The position numbers were made by a program, and so were the translations under genes. The notes under the pieces were generated by a model that was not told the origin of the DNA, made no database searches, and saw nothing but the letters and a program-made list of their open reading frames with translations. From contig JBOHGE010000001.1 in the NCBI GenBank assembly GCA_050700055.1, positions 186,001 through 250,000 on the forward strand: a stretch of 64,000 nt of DNA. Direction: 5' to 3'. Shown here piece by piece: positions 47,491 through 57,275 of this stretch. The stretch is from GCA-003244245 sp050700055 (GTDB lineage Bacteria; Actinomycetota; Actinomycetes; Mycobacteriales; Pseudonocardiaceae). The first letter of the stretch is position 1; each line of letters begins with the position of its first letter.

Positions 47491-48984
47491 CTACCGATAA
47501 GTCCGCCACATGCTGTCAGCAAAGGGGCTGTCATAGAAACCGCTGTCCTTACTGGTACCATGCTTCGACAGGAATCGACCCGAACCGGGCAAGCACACGC
47601 CATTTAATGTTGGTGACGCCTCAAGCATGCAAGAATCGGGCTGCGCCCAGACGCCGAAGTTGACCCAGCGATCAACGTACGACAGGAAGTATGGGTTGTT
47701 CCAGATCACTCCGAGGGCCGGCATCAGGTGCAGCGCCAGTGCTGTGCCTTTCCACATCTTCGACGTGCAACAAAACTGGTACGCCTGTCCGATCTCGGCA
47801 CTACCACCGTCCACGTAACCATAAGGATCGCGACAATCACGCCGGCCAACCTCGGTGGTGATTTTCGTCCAGTACTGCGCCTCAGTGCACTCCGCACCCC
47901 ACAGGATCTGCCCGCTACCGCCATTCGCACGGGAGCTGAAGTACACTTGGGCATCCTCCCCAAAACTCTTCATCGCCACATTACCGCCGACCGCAGATTT
48001 CATGGCCGGGTCATTGAGCAGGACAGCCGCGAAGACAATCGGAAGCTTGCGACCGCTGTCATGCCCGCCGTCACCCTGCCACTTCATCCCACCCAGCCAC
48101 GTGTAGTAGGTATCGATACCGTACTGCACATAAGCGATGAGTGCAGGCAGTTTGGTTCTCAGTGGTTCGTTCAGCATCAGCCGTAACGCGGCGTCGCCGG
48201 TGTCACGTCCGATCGATGCGCCGTAGTTGGGCATGTTATCGACTGGGTGCATATTGTCACCCAGCCAGGTCGGTAGCACGTGGTCCAGCTGCACCCGCTT
48301 AAAACGGTCCGTCAGCACGGAAAGTGGCTGGATCGGCGATTCGGGCTTCGGCGGTGCAAGTGACGGCAGCAGGCGAAGACGCATTCCGGCGGCGGAAATC
48401 ATGGGCTTGACAATCCCGAAATACGGCGGCCGGAAGGTATTCTTTCCGTTCTCCGACGGTACGGAACCGACTACTGTCAGAACGGCAGCCGTCTTGAGAC
48501 AAGGGCGGCAGGTTGCCGATGTCTGGTTAACGCTGATTGCTTTGATGACCGAGCTGCCCGGATTAGCGACATATGGCAGCGTCGGCTGCAATGCGGCGTT
48601 GTACACCGGCGAGACCCCGTTGACCTGCGTCCTGTCATCGTATGCCTGCGTGAACCCGACCGGATTGACCATCCAGCCATTTCTGCCGGGCGTCGCAGAC
48701 GGGGCCATCGCCACAATTTGCACTGGGCCCAACACCCAGTAATCACCGTTGGCGAACTGTCCACTGGGATAGGACCGATCGAACGTCCAGGTGATGCCGT
48801 ACTGTGATACCGAGTCCCGATAGACCGCACGATCACCCACCCCTCCGCTATTCTTATTCTCCTCATCCGGCCGAGCAGGAGAGGAGAGACTCATACCCAG
48901 CCAGACGACAACCACAGCGACCAGCAACACGGAACCACACGTGAGAAGTCGCCTCGTCCAGATGCCGTGAACCAGTCGATTCAT
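47491..48984 (-). CDS. Secreted or anchored protein of polysaccharide loci, possible lyase/hydrolase
   Basis: 497 residues. Signal-anchor helix (LLTCGSVLLVAVVVVWLGMSL) followed by an exported domain with YGITWTFDRSYPSGQFANGDYWVLGPV, several Cys (CRPCLK, GAECTEAQYW, RRDCRDPYG, QFCCTSK) and a late helical toroid-like region. It resembles hypothetical proteins I associate with exopolysaccharide clusters; I cannot assign a catalytic family. A role in cutting or modifying the exported glycan is inferred from location. It converges on the Wzy gene with only 17 bases between them. Confidence 0.72.
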   Translation of the reverse strand: MNRLVHGIWTRRLLTCGSVLLVAVVVVWLGMSLSSPARPDEENKNSGGVGDRAVYRDSVSQYGITWTFDRSYPSGQFANGDYWVLGPVQIVAMAPSATPGRNGWMVNPVGFTQAYDDRTQVNGVSPVYNAALQPTLPYVANPGSSVIKAISVNQTSATCRPCLKTAAVLTVVGSVPSENGKNTFRPPYFGIVKPMISAAGMRLRLLPSLAPPKPESPIQPLSVLTDRFKRVQLDHVLPTWLGDNMHPVDNMPNYGASIGRDTGDAALRLMLNEPLRTKLPALIAYVQYGIDTYYTWLGGMKWQGDGGHDSGRKLPIVFAAVLLNDPAMKSAVGGNVAMKSFGEDAQVYFSSRANGGSGQILWGAECTEAQYWTKITTEVGRRDCRDPYGYVDGGSAEIGQAYQFCCTSKMWKGTALALHLMPALGVIWNNPYFLSYVDRWVNFGVWAQPDSCMLEASPTLNGVCLPGSGRFLSKHGTSKDSGFYDSPFADSMWRTYR

Positions 48985-49334
48985 GATCTACGCTTCCCCT
49001 AGGACAACGCGGACAAAAAATCCATAACGACCATACTGTAACAGGTAAAGAGTTGCCACCGCCATGACGCCACACTCGTGGGAGCTGACCAAGGCCTCCA
49101 TCTCGCCAACGAACTGCGACGATCACGGATCACGGCGTGGCAAAGGAAGCCCGTTCATGCTTTGTCGCGACCGCATCCACGGACATCGCTGGTCCAGTCA
49201 GATCCGTCATCGCAATACCGTGCTGATGACCGTTTTCGGGCGCCTGTTGACCTGAGCGCGACGGCCAGACGGCGAGATGTCCTGGGCCATGGGAACGACA
49301 AACCGTTCGCACCGATGCGAGCCACCACCACGCC
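48985..49334. other. Intergenic region before duplicated block B
   Basis: 350 bases. No supported gene. It marks the left edge of duplicated block B; similarity to block A begins at CTAGGTGATCATATAGATCC around 49335. Confidence 0.5.
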
Positions 49335-49997
49335 CTAGGTGATCATATAGATCCGGGTGACCCCCCATGGTGACCAACCCTGTCCCGATCTCAATCGCGG
49401 AATCGTCTTCAGGGGAAGGAAGCGGCCCGTGCCCATGAGGAACGAATCCTCGACCGGATTGTAGTAGATGACTCTGACCACGCGCGGCACCCGCTCGATG
49501 GAGTCGAGCAAACGTTGCACCACTGTTGCGAAGACCTGGTTCCGGAAGGGGTTAGCGAAAAAGACCACAGTGACGTCGTCAGGAATCTCGTAATCCATAA
49601 CGTCAGACTGGACCAGGACGATGTCTTTGCAACGAAGCCGATGGCGATTGCGGTCGATATTGCCGCGTGCGATATCGTGGAGTTGCACGGCGAGCTCGAC
49701 GCCGATTACTCGCTTGAACGGGTAGGTCGCGGCCTCGAGTACCATCCGCCCCATTCCTGAACCGAAATCGATGAAGACGTCGCACTCGGTGACCTCGCGT
49801 CGTGACAACGCCCGTCGTAGGGTGAGCCAGCTCGCCGGGGCGTAGTAAACGCGATCCTGCGTAGCGAGGCCGAGATCATCGAGTAGGACCCGTCCAGCCG
49901 TCTGTACCCCGAAGCGCCGCTCGAACAGCTTTTCTGCGACCAGACGTCGTAATTGAGCATATGGTTGACCGGCGATCCTCGCATATGATTTTATCAT
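49335..49997 (-). CDS. Class I methyltransferase, copy B of the duplicated gene
   Basis: 220 residues from ATG 49997, the same length as copy A at 39715-40377 and differing at only a modest number of positions (for example SLARIVGQ versus SYARIAGQ, and IACGNI versus IARGNI). The FGSGMGRM motif and NPFRNQVF are unchanged, so both copies may be functional. Nearly equal conservation points to a recent duplication, to gene conversion, or to selection on both copies. Confidence 0.82.
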   Translation of the reverse strand: MIKSYARIAGQPYAQLRRLVAEKLFERRFGVQTAGRVLLDDLGLATQDRVYYAPASWLTLRRALSRREVTECDVFIDFGSGMGRMVLEAATYPFKRVIGVELAVQLHDIARGNIDRNRHRLRCKDIVLVQSDVMDYEIPDDVTVVFFANPFRNQVFATVVQRLLDSIERVPRVVRVIYYNPVEDSFLMGTGRFLPLKTIPRLRSGQGWSPWGVTRIYMIT

Positions 49998-50127
49998 GGT
50001 GACTGATCCATTCTTCTCATCATAGACGCGCCGCCTCGTACGCTGATCAGCGCGGCCCGACACCCGCGCCACGAGCAGCTCGAGAGACGTGCTCGGCCGC
50101 GCCATCTCTATACAGTTCATGATCTGT

Positions 50128-50514
50128 TCATGGTAAAGACGACAGCTCTCGGACGGCGACATTGATCGCTGCTGAGAAGCTGGCGTTCACGCCGTTCTGG
50201 TGGACTCTCGGTGGCAGGTAAAAAAACCGCTCCGCTATCGTGATCGAGTCGTCCGCCGAGGCGTTGTCCACTACGCGTATCTTGGCGAGGTACACGTAGC
50301 GGAAGCCGTCAGCCAGCGACAGCAGGTGATCCTTCGGAACTAGCGCGCCGTTGGGAGGGACCAATACCGTGATGACGGCTGGGCGATCAAAGCTCACATC
50401 TGAGTCTTCGGAAAACCGCCAGGTTGCGTTACAGCGGACGATAAAATCGGCCGCGGTACCGATTCCGATCGCAGTACGCTCAGAGCTGCGTCCAGTCACT
50501 GAGAGTGCCGCCAT
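50128..50514 (-). pseudogene. Family 2 glycosyltransferase fragment, copy B
   Basis: 128 residues resembling a GT2 N-terminal third: FDRPAVITVLVPPNGALVPKDHLLSLADGF, then VVDNASADDSITIAER and VHQNGVNASFSAAINVAVREL. The sequence ends before the DxD region. Homologous to the shorter fragment at 40400-40675, and like it lies just upstream of the duplicated methyltransferase. Together the two fragments indicate an ancestral glycosyltransferase-methyltransferase pair. Confidence 0.72.
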
Positions 50515-50579
50515 GGAGTAAGCAGATTCATAGTGATCCGTACGTGTCGGCGCATGATCGCGGATCTACGAGCTTCGCG

Positions 50580-51095
50580 TTCCGCACCAGAGATATGCGC
50601 GGGCCTGCAGCGAGAAGAGTTCGGAATACAGTCCAGCGACCGCCATCAACGAGTCATGGATCTCTGCCTCAATGATCCGACCGACCTGCATGACATAGAT
50701 GCGGTCAGCCGAGCGCACGGTCGAGTATCGGTGGGAGATCAGTAGCGCCGACCGGCCCTGAAGCGTCGCCCGGACGTCGGTGAACAGCTCGTGCTCGGCA
50801 CGCGGGTCGAGCACGGCGCTCGGCTCATCGAGGATCACCAGCGGCGCGTCCCGGCGTAACGCCCGTGCCAGTGCTACCCGTTGCCACTGGCCGATCGAGA
50901 GGTCGCGACCGCCCGCGTACTCCTTGCTCAGGATGGTCGAGTAACCGTTCGGTAGACGCTCGAGGAAATCGGCCGCCCCGGACTGTCGAGCAGCTACCCG
51001 GACGGCGACCTCGTCGTCCACATGCTCAGGGTCACCAAGGCCGATATTCTCCAGCGCCGTGAGCTGGTAGCGGACGAAGTCCTGGAAGATGACCT
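50580..51095 (-). pseudogene. Inverted partial copy of the lasso exporter ATPase
   Basis: About 500 bases nearly identical to 39118-39620, beginning at the Q-loop (VIFQDFVRYQL) and running through the LSIGQ signature and Walker B to the C-terminus. No Walker A or membrane domain is present; the frame upstream of 51095 is unrelated sequence. It cannot make an active transporter. A few changes (SAALDP to SAVLDP, EAGTHD to EAEIHD) show slight decay. It supplies homology for rearrangement with the true exporter gene. Confidence 0.85.
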
Positions 51096-51624
51096 TGATC
51101 CCAACCGGTCGAAGCTGCCACCAGCAGCACGTCCGTGAAGAGAGATGGTTTTCCTGGGATTTCACTGACAGTGACCTCGGGTCCGTGATATCCCGCAACG
51201 TCGGGCGATCACGTTGGCCTGCCCGGACCGATCCATCACCACAACTCAAGCAACCACTACTGCGATCCTTACTTAACTTCCAGAGGCATGAAGCTGTAAC
51301 GGGTGACCTTGCGTGGCAGATAATCAACGTTGAGGGGACCAGTTTCGGCAGCCTTGCCAATAGTAAGCATACGGAGAGTAACGACACTGCCGCGATCAGC
51401 AGAGCTTTCTTCTTTCTACTGCACGTACTCGCTGAGGCGTCCTTTTCAATCTGGACAGCTATCAGGAGCCGTGGACTGGCGGTGGTGACCACGCAGGAGC
51501 TGAGATAGATGGCATCGGCAGCGCGCTCGGCGAAGCGTCAACCCGGTGATGCTTGGCAGGTTCCAATCCTCCTTTCTAGCGCCCTGGATGCGAGAGTGGC
51601 GAGGGCTGAACGGAAGAGGCACAC
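51096..51624. other. Junction region between exporter copy and flippase gene
   Basis: 529 bases. The minus-strand frame entering the exporter fragment contains one hydrophobic stretch (ALLIAAVSLLSVCLLLARL) but no recognisable family. The last 30 bases carry the flippase ribosome binding site GGAAGAGG. Nothing else seen. Confidence 0.45.
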
Positions 51625-53136
51625 ATGAGCGCGGAGATGGACGAGGACCGGATCGACGGTATGACCGCAGCAGAGTCATCGACTGGGATGCTCGGTCGTA
51701 AGGCCAGCCGGGGCCTCCGTTGGAGTCTGCTCGGCGTCTTGGCGACTAGGGTTGGTTCTTTGGCGATGGGGCTCGTACTCGCCCGCCTGCTCACGCCGAC
51801 CGACTTCGGTGTCTACGCCGTTGCTCTAGCGGCGACCAGTTTCGTCATGCACATCAACGATGTCGGGCTCGTCGCGGCAACCGTCCAGTGGCGAGGTCGA
51901 TTCGACGAGATGGCACCGACTGCAACGACCCTAGCTGTGCTCTTCAGCACAGCTATTTACGGAATCTGCTGGTTCGCTGCGCCGGCGTTCGCCGAGCTGG
52001 CTGGTAGCCCCGACGCCGCCCCAGTTGTCCGGTTACTGACCGCAGTCATCCTCATCGATGGAGTGACGGCGGTTCGCGTCGGCTCTATCGTGCGAAATTT
52101 CCAGCAGGACAAGCTCACCCAAGCCAACTTCGCCGGCTTCGTGATGAACGCCGTGTTGACCATTTCCTTGGCGCTACACGGCGCCGGACCCTACAGCTTC
52201 GCCGCAGGTCAAGTCGCCAACGCTGTGGTCACCGGAATTTTGTTGTTTTTCTGGGCGAAGGTTCCGTTGAAGATCGGTTTCAATCGTACGATCGCCAAGC
52301 GGCTCATGCGGTTTTCGGGTCCGTTGGCCGCCAGTCTCGGGATCGAGGCCATCCTTCTCAACATCGACTATATCATAATCGGTCGAATCATGGGCGCTAC
52401 CGCACTTGGCTACTACCTGCTTGCTTTCAACATCTCCAGCTGGGTGCAGGGAATCGTCGGCACCGCGGTCCGCTACGTTTCTATCCCAGGTTTCTCGCGG
52501 CTTGCCGAGCGGGACGACGAGTTGCTTTCGCTAGGCGTGCAACGATCAGTGCCATTGCTGGTCACCGTCGTCATGCCGATCGCGATGCTCATGGCGGTAC
52601 TTGCACACTCGCTTGTGGTATTTCTCTACGGGAGCCAGTGGGCACCGGCAGCGCCGGTGCTGCGTTTCCTGGTGCTCCTTACTGTGGTGCGCCTACTCAC
52701 CACGTTCGCAATCGACATTCTGTTGAGTGCCGGAGCCACTTGGGCAACCTTCAGATTCAACCTGGGCTGGGTCGTCGCGGCGGTCCCCGCTTTGATCGTC
52801 GGCACCTGGCTGGATGGCATTCGCGGCACGGCGATCGCACATGCTGTCGTCGCTGTGCTGGTCGCCGCACCGTTGGCTATATGGATCCTGCATCGATCGC
52901 GCGTGAAGCTCGCTCCGATTGGTCCTGCGCTAGTACGTCCGCTACTCGCCGTGGGACTCGCAACTGCTACTTGCTTGACCGTCGCGGCGATCACCCGTAC
53001 ATCTTCTCCCTTCGTCAATCTCGCGACCGCCGGGACTGCTAGCCTGCTGGTCTACATTCTGGCCGTACTGCCGCGTGCGGCGCTGCGACGCGCTGCCAGC
53101 CATACTTGGCGTCTAGTTCCCGTTCGACTTCGCTGA
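51625..53136 (+). CDS. Wzx-type polysaccharide flippase (MOP superfamily)
   Basis: 503 residues with about 12 to 14 membrane helices. The N-terminal signature GLRWSLLGVLATRVGSLAMGLVLARLLTPTDFGVYAVALAATSF is typical of lipid-linked oligosaccharide flippases, followed by RIMGATALGYYLLAFNISSW and FLYGSQWAPAAPVLRFL. It moves undecaprenyl-linked repeat units outward for the Wzy polymerase. A good Shine-Dalgarno (GGAAGAGG) precedes the ATG. It is transcribed alone, away from the Wzz/Wzy operon, perhaps due to rearrangement. Confidence 0.92.
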   Translation: MSAEMDEDRIDGMTAAESSTGMLGRKASRGLRWSLLGVLATRVGSLAMGLVLARLLTPTDFGVYAVALAATSFVMHINDVGLVAATVQWRGRFDEMAPTATTLAVLFSTAIYGICWFAAPAFAELAGSPDAAPVVRLLTAVILIDGVTAVRVGSIVRNFQQDKLTQANFAGFVMNAVLTISLALHGAGPYSFAAGQVANAVVTGILLFFWAKVPLKIGFNRTIAKRLMRFSGPLAASLGIEAILLNIDYIIIGRIMGATALGYYLLAFNISSWVQGIVGTAVRYVSIPGFSRLAERDDELLSLGVQRSVPLLVTVVMPIAMLMAVLAHSLVVFLYGSQWAPAAPVLRFLVLLTVVRLLTTFAIDILLSAGATWATFRFNLGWVVAAVPALIVGTWLDGIRGTAIAHAVVAVLVAAPLAIWILHRSRVKLAPIGPALVRPLLAVGLATATCLTVAAITRTSSPFVNLATAGTASLLVYILAVLPRAALRRAASHTWRLVPVRLR

Positions 53137-53380
53137 TGTGCTACCCACGCTCAGCCGAGCAGCACGAGGGTTGGGTACATCGCACACCGGACACGCAGGG
53201 CAGTCATGTCCCCTACTTCGCTGATAACGACCAAGAGAACGCGCTGATCCTCGACTCAACCACAACCAGCAACGTCCGCAGTTTTCACTCCCGTAATAAA
53301 TCGAGACAGCCCACAATCGACTCCATGCGGCATCAGACGCGCCAGCGCTATCCAGATTATAGGACGGAGTAGATGATGAT

Positions 53381-54232
53381 CTAGGCGGATTTGAGGAGGG
53401 CGGATTCCTGACTCTCCGGAACACGCCAGTAAGCACCGGTCCAATCCACGGTTTCGATCGGTGCGGTGATGCCGCGGCTGGCGCGGAACTCGGTCACCGC
53501 CCTATTGCAAGGCTGCCACGAATAGTAGTCATCTATTATGACGAAACCGCCCGGAGAAACCTTGTCATAAAGGTTGTTCAGAATATCCAGAGTAGACTCG
53601 TAGAGATCTCCATCAGCCCGCAATACAGCGATCTTAGCAATAGGTGCGGTTGGCAGGGTGTCCTTGAACCAGCCTCTCAGAAACTGGACCTGATGATCAA
53701 GAAGACCGAAGCGGTCGAAATTGCCGCGCACGACTTCCAACGGAACCGACAGATAGTCACTCTGCGAAAGGTCGTAACCCTGGTCTGCGGGGTACTTGGG
53801 CGCATCGGGCCTGGGCAGCCCCTCGAAACTATCGACGGCCCATATGGTGCGGTCGGAAATGTTGTGAGCATTGAGAACAGCGCGCATGAAGATAGCGCAT
53901 CCGCCGCGCCACACTCCACACTCAACGATGTCACCAAGAATTTTCTGCGATAAAGCGATCTCGATGGAGTGCTGCACATTGTTAAGGCGCTTCATGCCGA
54001 TCATCGTGTAAGCGATGGAGGGCCAGTCTCTGCCTTCCTCGCGCGCAGCGACATCGTACCGGCCACACTTCACAAGCCTAATGTTCTTCTTCGCGGCGAT
54101 ATTAATGATGAAGTTACGAATGATGGCTCTGGGCGACGGATCGGTAGTCGGTCGCATGGGCTGATCGGCACTCTCGGGGAATACCGACCCTGTCAGAACT
54201 CGCTTCAACAGCTCGAGGTAGTCGTCGACCAT
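53381..54232 (-). CDS. TylF/MycF-family O-methyltransferase
   Basis: 283 residues from ATG 54232, chosen because GAGAGG lies 6 bases upstream (an in-frame GTG at 54250 is weaker). Motifs: IVECGVWRGGCAIFMRAVL, IWAVDSFEGLPRPDAPKYPAD, and IAVLRADGDLYESTLDILNNLYDKVSPGGFVIIDDYYSW, where the acidic residues bind Mg. The TylF family methylates sugar hydroxyls (macrocin 3-O-methyltransferase). Here methylation of a sugar in the polysaccharide repeat is likely. Confidence 0.93.
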   Translation of the reverse strand: MVDDYLELLKRVLTGSVFPESADQPMRPTTDPSPRAIIRNFIINIAAKKNIRLVKCGRYDVAAREEGRDWPSIAYTMIGMKRLNNVQHSIEIALSQKILGDIVECGVWRGGCAIFMRAVLNAHNISDRTIWAVDSFEGLPRPDAPKYPADQGYDLSQSDYLSVPLEVVRGNFDRFGLLDHQVQFLRGWFKDTLPTAPIAKIAVLRADGDLYESTLDILNNLYDKVSPGGFVIIDDYYSWQPCNRAVTEFRASRGITAPIETVDWTGAYWRVPESQESALLKSA

Positions 54233-54250
54233 GTCGTTCCTCTCAGCCAC

Positions 54251-55084
54251 GACACTAATCGAAGCACACTACGACAGAACATGCAACTAGCCAGGTGCAG
54301 CTTAGATCGACCATCAGATGGCGGCCAACGGTCGCCAGCAGGTCAAAACCGCTGCAGTTACGCTTGAGCGATAGTTTCCCACCGCACAGTCATGTTGCAC
54401 GGTGGGGACGCTGGCTTCACCGCATTGGCGGCATTGCCGTCAGTCACACTGGCGCAAAGATCTGGTTCACCGATCCGCTCTAGCCGCTCAACCGCGAGGT
54501 CAAGCGCCCCGACGTCCATCGTTTTCCGACAGTAAGGCTCGGGTGCGACTGACACGTTGCCTCGCCGCTCCTGGGACTTCACCCGGAATCGGTGGCCCCT
54601 TCGGAGTGTGGACACCTCAGTCACCGCGCCCTGATGGGACACGAGGATTCCGGGTCACACAAGCCTACTTCAGTTACACGCCCTCATGACGATCACAGGT
54701 CACAGAGACTTTCTCGGCGACGTCCACGATGTCGTTACAGCCATCCGGTTATCAGATGACTGAAAGTTAGTTCGCGAACACAGCGGGCACTTGCTCAGTT
54801 GACGCCTCTCATCGCATTGTCGCACAGCGCGAGCGACTCGCTGCTCTCTGCGATACTGGGTGCAGGTCGCTTGTTCTTCTGCGGTGAAATCTATGGGGAG
54901 AGCACACTACCAGTTTTCTGCGTAACGGCCGCGCTCTTCCACACGATGTCATCCCTAGAGCCGGTCGACGTCGCACGTGGCCGTTGAATCCGGTGGCGTC
55001 CCGTGCCGGACGGTGCTTACATTACGCGCCTTCCGCATCGGCTAGGGCAAGGGCGCGATCACCCGGAGCAGAGGAACACAAGCC
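54251..55084. other. Gene-poor region with a possible third deacetylase remnant
   Basis: 834 bases. The minus-strand frame 54361-54642 contains MDVGALDLAVERLERIGEP and ASVTDGNAANAVKPASP, which align loosely with WIDIAQLEHVLDVVMEHP and RLTFDDGNCSDVQIALP of the deacetylase at 41782. The match is weak and the catalytic Asp pair is lost. The rest (54650-55084) shows no gene, only upstream signals of the next methyltransferase. Confidence 0.35.
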
Positions 55085-55711
55085 ATGCCTGCCACACGAT
55101 ACGGACTTGCGGAGCGACCCGAGGTCCTTCCGTTCATACCAGCGAATGCCGAGCGGATACTTGACATTGGATGCGGGCACGGTGCGTTCGGCAAGACACT
55201 GCGTGCAGGTTTCCCCGGAGCCAGCATAGTCGGCATCGAACCCGACCCGGTATCAGCCGAGGAAGCAAAACGGCACTACGATCACGTGATAGAAGGCCAT
55301 TTCCCGAAAGCAATCCCAAGGGGAGAGCTATGGGATGCAATCGTCTTCAACGACGTTTTAGAGCATCTCGCCGACCCGTGGGAAGCATTAAGAATCAGCA
55401 AGAAATTTCTTCGACCCAGAGGATTGATCGTCGCTTCGATACCCAACATCCGGTACCTTCCGGTACTGTGGGAACTGGTCATTCACGGCCGCTGGACATA
55501 TACCGATCAGGGTACCCTCGATCGCACCCACCTTCGCTTCTTCACCCGTGATTCCATTCGCCTCATGTTCGATGAATCAAACTACCGAATACTCAGAGTC
55601 CAGGGGGTGAACTCGGTCGGAGGCCGAAGGTGGATGTGGGCACGCTTGCTTCCAGGTAGCCTTGCTGACATGCAATGGCTACAGTTCGTCGTCTCTGCGG
55701 AATCAATCTGA
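55085..55711 (+). CDS. Class I SAM-dependent methyltransferase (Methyltransf_23-like)
   Basis: 208 residues. ILDIGCGHGAFGKTLRAGFPGASIVGIEPDPVSAEEAKRHYD gives motif I and the acidic SAM contact; DAIVFNDVLEHLADPWEALRISKKFLRPRGLIVASIPN follows. The pattern is that of many glycan-locus methyltransferases. The upstream region (54900-55080) is non-coding and should include its promoter. Single-gene unit, substrate unknown. Confidence 0.88.
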   Translation: MPATRYGLAERPEVLPFIPANAERILDIGCGHGAFGKTLRAGFPGASIVGIEPDPVSAEEAKRHYDHVIEGHFPKAIPRGELWDAIVFNDVLEHLADPWEALRISKKFLRPRGLIVASIPNIRYLPVLWELVIHGRWTYTDQGTLDRTHLRFFTRDSIRLMFDESNYRILRVQGVNSVGGRRWMWARLLPGSLADMQWLQFVVSAESI

Positions 55712-56136
55712 GTCAAGTCCGTGCCCTCGAGGGAAATCTGCAATTTTTTCAGGTCGCGACACGACTGGGTCACATTGAGTCGACCCCGCAAAAATAGATG
55801 CTACCCATACATTGGCAAAATGTTGGACCATCGGGGATTTAATCAGCGCGGGCTTCTGACTAACAGCCGCGTTCTTTCATGCGCTGATATGACCAGAGCC
55901 AATCGCGGCTTACAGTCCGTCGTCACAGCTGGCCGACTGACCTATTTGACTGCGCACTCACGGCCTCGACGATGGGGAGTATCCGAGTCGGACCGTCGGA
56001 GACCCCAGAGATTTAGCGCCCACTACTTCACTGTGCGCACTACGTTGAAGCGGGTTGTCGTAGATCTCGCCGAATCGACGAGTGTCGCGCGCTACAACTA
56101 CCTCTGTGCGGCTGTGCGCATTTGTGGGACCCGACC
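55712..56136 (+). pseudogene. Decayed upstream gene of the deacetylase/GT2 module copy
   Basis: The frame ending at 56149 finishes VRICGTRPWTR, matching the tail VSVERVQPWTR of the truncated deacetylase at 28683-29129. In both places this frame ends 13 bases inside the following glycosyltransferase start (GTGGACAAG). The rest of the stretch has lost recognisable similarity. The shared junction is the main evidence for duplication of the two-gene module. Confidence 0.5.
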
Positions 56137-56571
56137 GTGGACAAGATAGCGGCCTGCGCAGCTATCGCACCGTTTCACCCTGCCCGCATGGTCGACGAAC
56201 TGATCAAGAAACTTGTACGCTGTCAATTTTCGGTCAGCGATTCCGAGCGCGCGAGCACCGGAAGAAATCTTGGGCTGACCGGGGAGCCGAACCGTGAGGC
56301 TCGACACCTGCGCCGCACCTGTTTCCCATGCGTCAATTTCCGGGATCAGGATAGCATGCCGTCGCCTAATTGTCTCCGTGAGTCAGATCTCACAACTCGA
56401 CGGGACATTCGAGGACAGCCGTTGGGTCGCGCTGACCGCACATCAACACTCTGTTCGAACACCTTCCCGACCATGCCGATGGAATCGCTTGCACGTTTGA
56501 CTCACCGCATGCGGCTTGAGGTGACCGAAACAACCCGAGCAGGCGGATCCCTTAAGAGAGGTACGGACTGA
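56137..56571 (+). pseudogene. Decayed copy of the RfbF-like glycosyltransferase
   Basis: In one frame from GTG 56137: VDKIAACAAIAPFHPARMVDELIKKL, then TGRNLGLTGEPNREARHLRRTCFPCVNFRDQDSMPSPNCLRES. These match VDKVAVGAVVTAFHPDGILDQLIEEL, TGKNLGLAAALNCGVQHLERFCLSHVSFWDQDSVPPPGYVREA of the intact gene at 27799-28695. About 20 residues are deleted after the first helix, the middle is substituted, and the C-terminal half is missing. The enzyme cannot be active. Confidence 0.8.
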
Positions 56572-56651
56572 TAATGCGAGAAAGGCGCACGTCGGGCGAG
56601 CGACGCCAGCAAGCGGTCCCGGGTATAAGGTCAATAAATACGGGAGCGCCG

Positions 56652-57275
56652 ATGTTCGTCGCTGAGACCTTGTTACGACTCCGACGACAGGGGCGGAGAG
56701 TCGTTAAACTACTGCGAAGTCGACGAGATGCGGATTTCCGAAGGGATCCGCTACTGCAGATGGGTCATCGCTCGTACAATACACCACGCATTCTCCGCTA
56801 CAAGGGTGACGTCGAACAGGTGACGATCGGTTCCTATTGCTCGATCGCAGATGAAGTCGAGATTTTTGCGGGCGGCAACCATCGCGCGGATTGGGTGTCG
56901 ACTTTTCCTTTTAGGATCCTACTAGACCTGCCGGGCGCCTTTCAGGACGGATGCCCGGAATCAAGAGGACCGGTCGCCATCGGCAACGATGTTTGGATCG
57001 GACGGGGGGCGACAATCATGTCGGGCGTGACAATTGGCGATGGAGCCACCGTAGCCGCGCGAGCGGTCGTGGCAAAAGATGTTCGTCCCTATGCAATCGT
57101 AGCGGGCAACCCTGCTCGTGAGATCCGTCGAAGATTCTCCGACGACATCGTTGAGCGGCTGCTGAGGGTGCAGTGGTGGACTTGGTCGGAGGAGGCAATC
57201 ATTGCGGCCGTGCCATTGCTCTGCTCACCGGACGTCGAGGCATTCTTAAAGGCCACCGAGCAAGAGAGGAGTTGA
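56652..57275 (+). CDS. CatB-like O-acetyltransferase (left-handed beta-helix)
   Basis: 207 residues from ATG 56652 (GGGAG 5 bases upstream); the frame is open to 56574. Hexapeptide-repeat sequence (VTIGSYCSIADEVEIFAGGNHRADWVSTFPF, then PVAIGNDVWIGRGATIMSGVTIGDGATVAARAVVAKDVRPYAIVAGNPAREIRRRF) with the catalytic His in GGNHRADW. CatB-type enzymes transfer acetyl from acetyl-CoA to hydroxyls; in such loci the target is a polysaccharide sugar. It follows the decayed glycosyltransferase on the same strand. Confidence 0.9.
   Translation: MFVAETLLRLRRQGRRVVKLLRSRRDADFRRDPLLQMGHRSYNTPRILRYKGDVEQVTIGSYCSIADEVEIFAGGNHRADWVSTFPFRILLDLPGAFQDGCPESRGPVAIGNDVWIGRGATIMSGVTIGDGATVAARAVVAKDVRPYAIVAGNPAREIRRRFSDDIVERLLRVQWWTWSEEAIIAAVPLLCSPDVEAFLKATEQERS

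Noticed and set aside
50566..51492. A 308-codon ABC ATPase as an intact gene
   Set aside because: It lacks Walker A and the membrane domain; the ATPase part is a copy of the 3' end of the exporter at 37701-39623 fused by chance to an unrelated frame.
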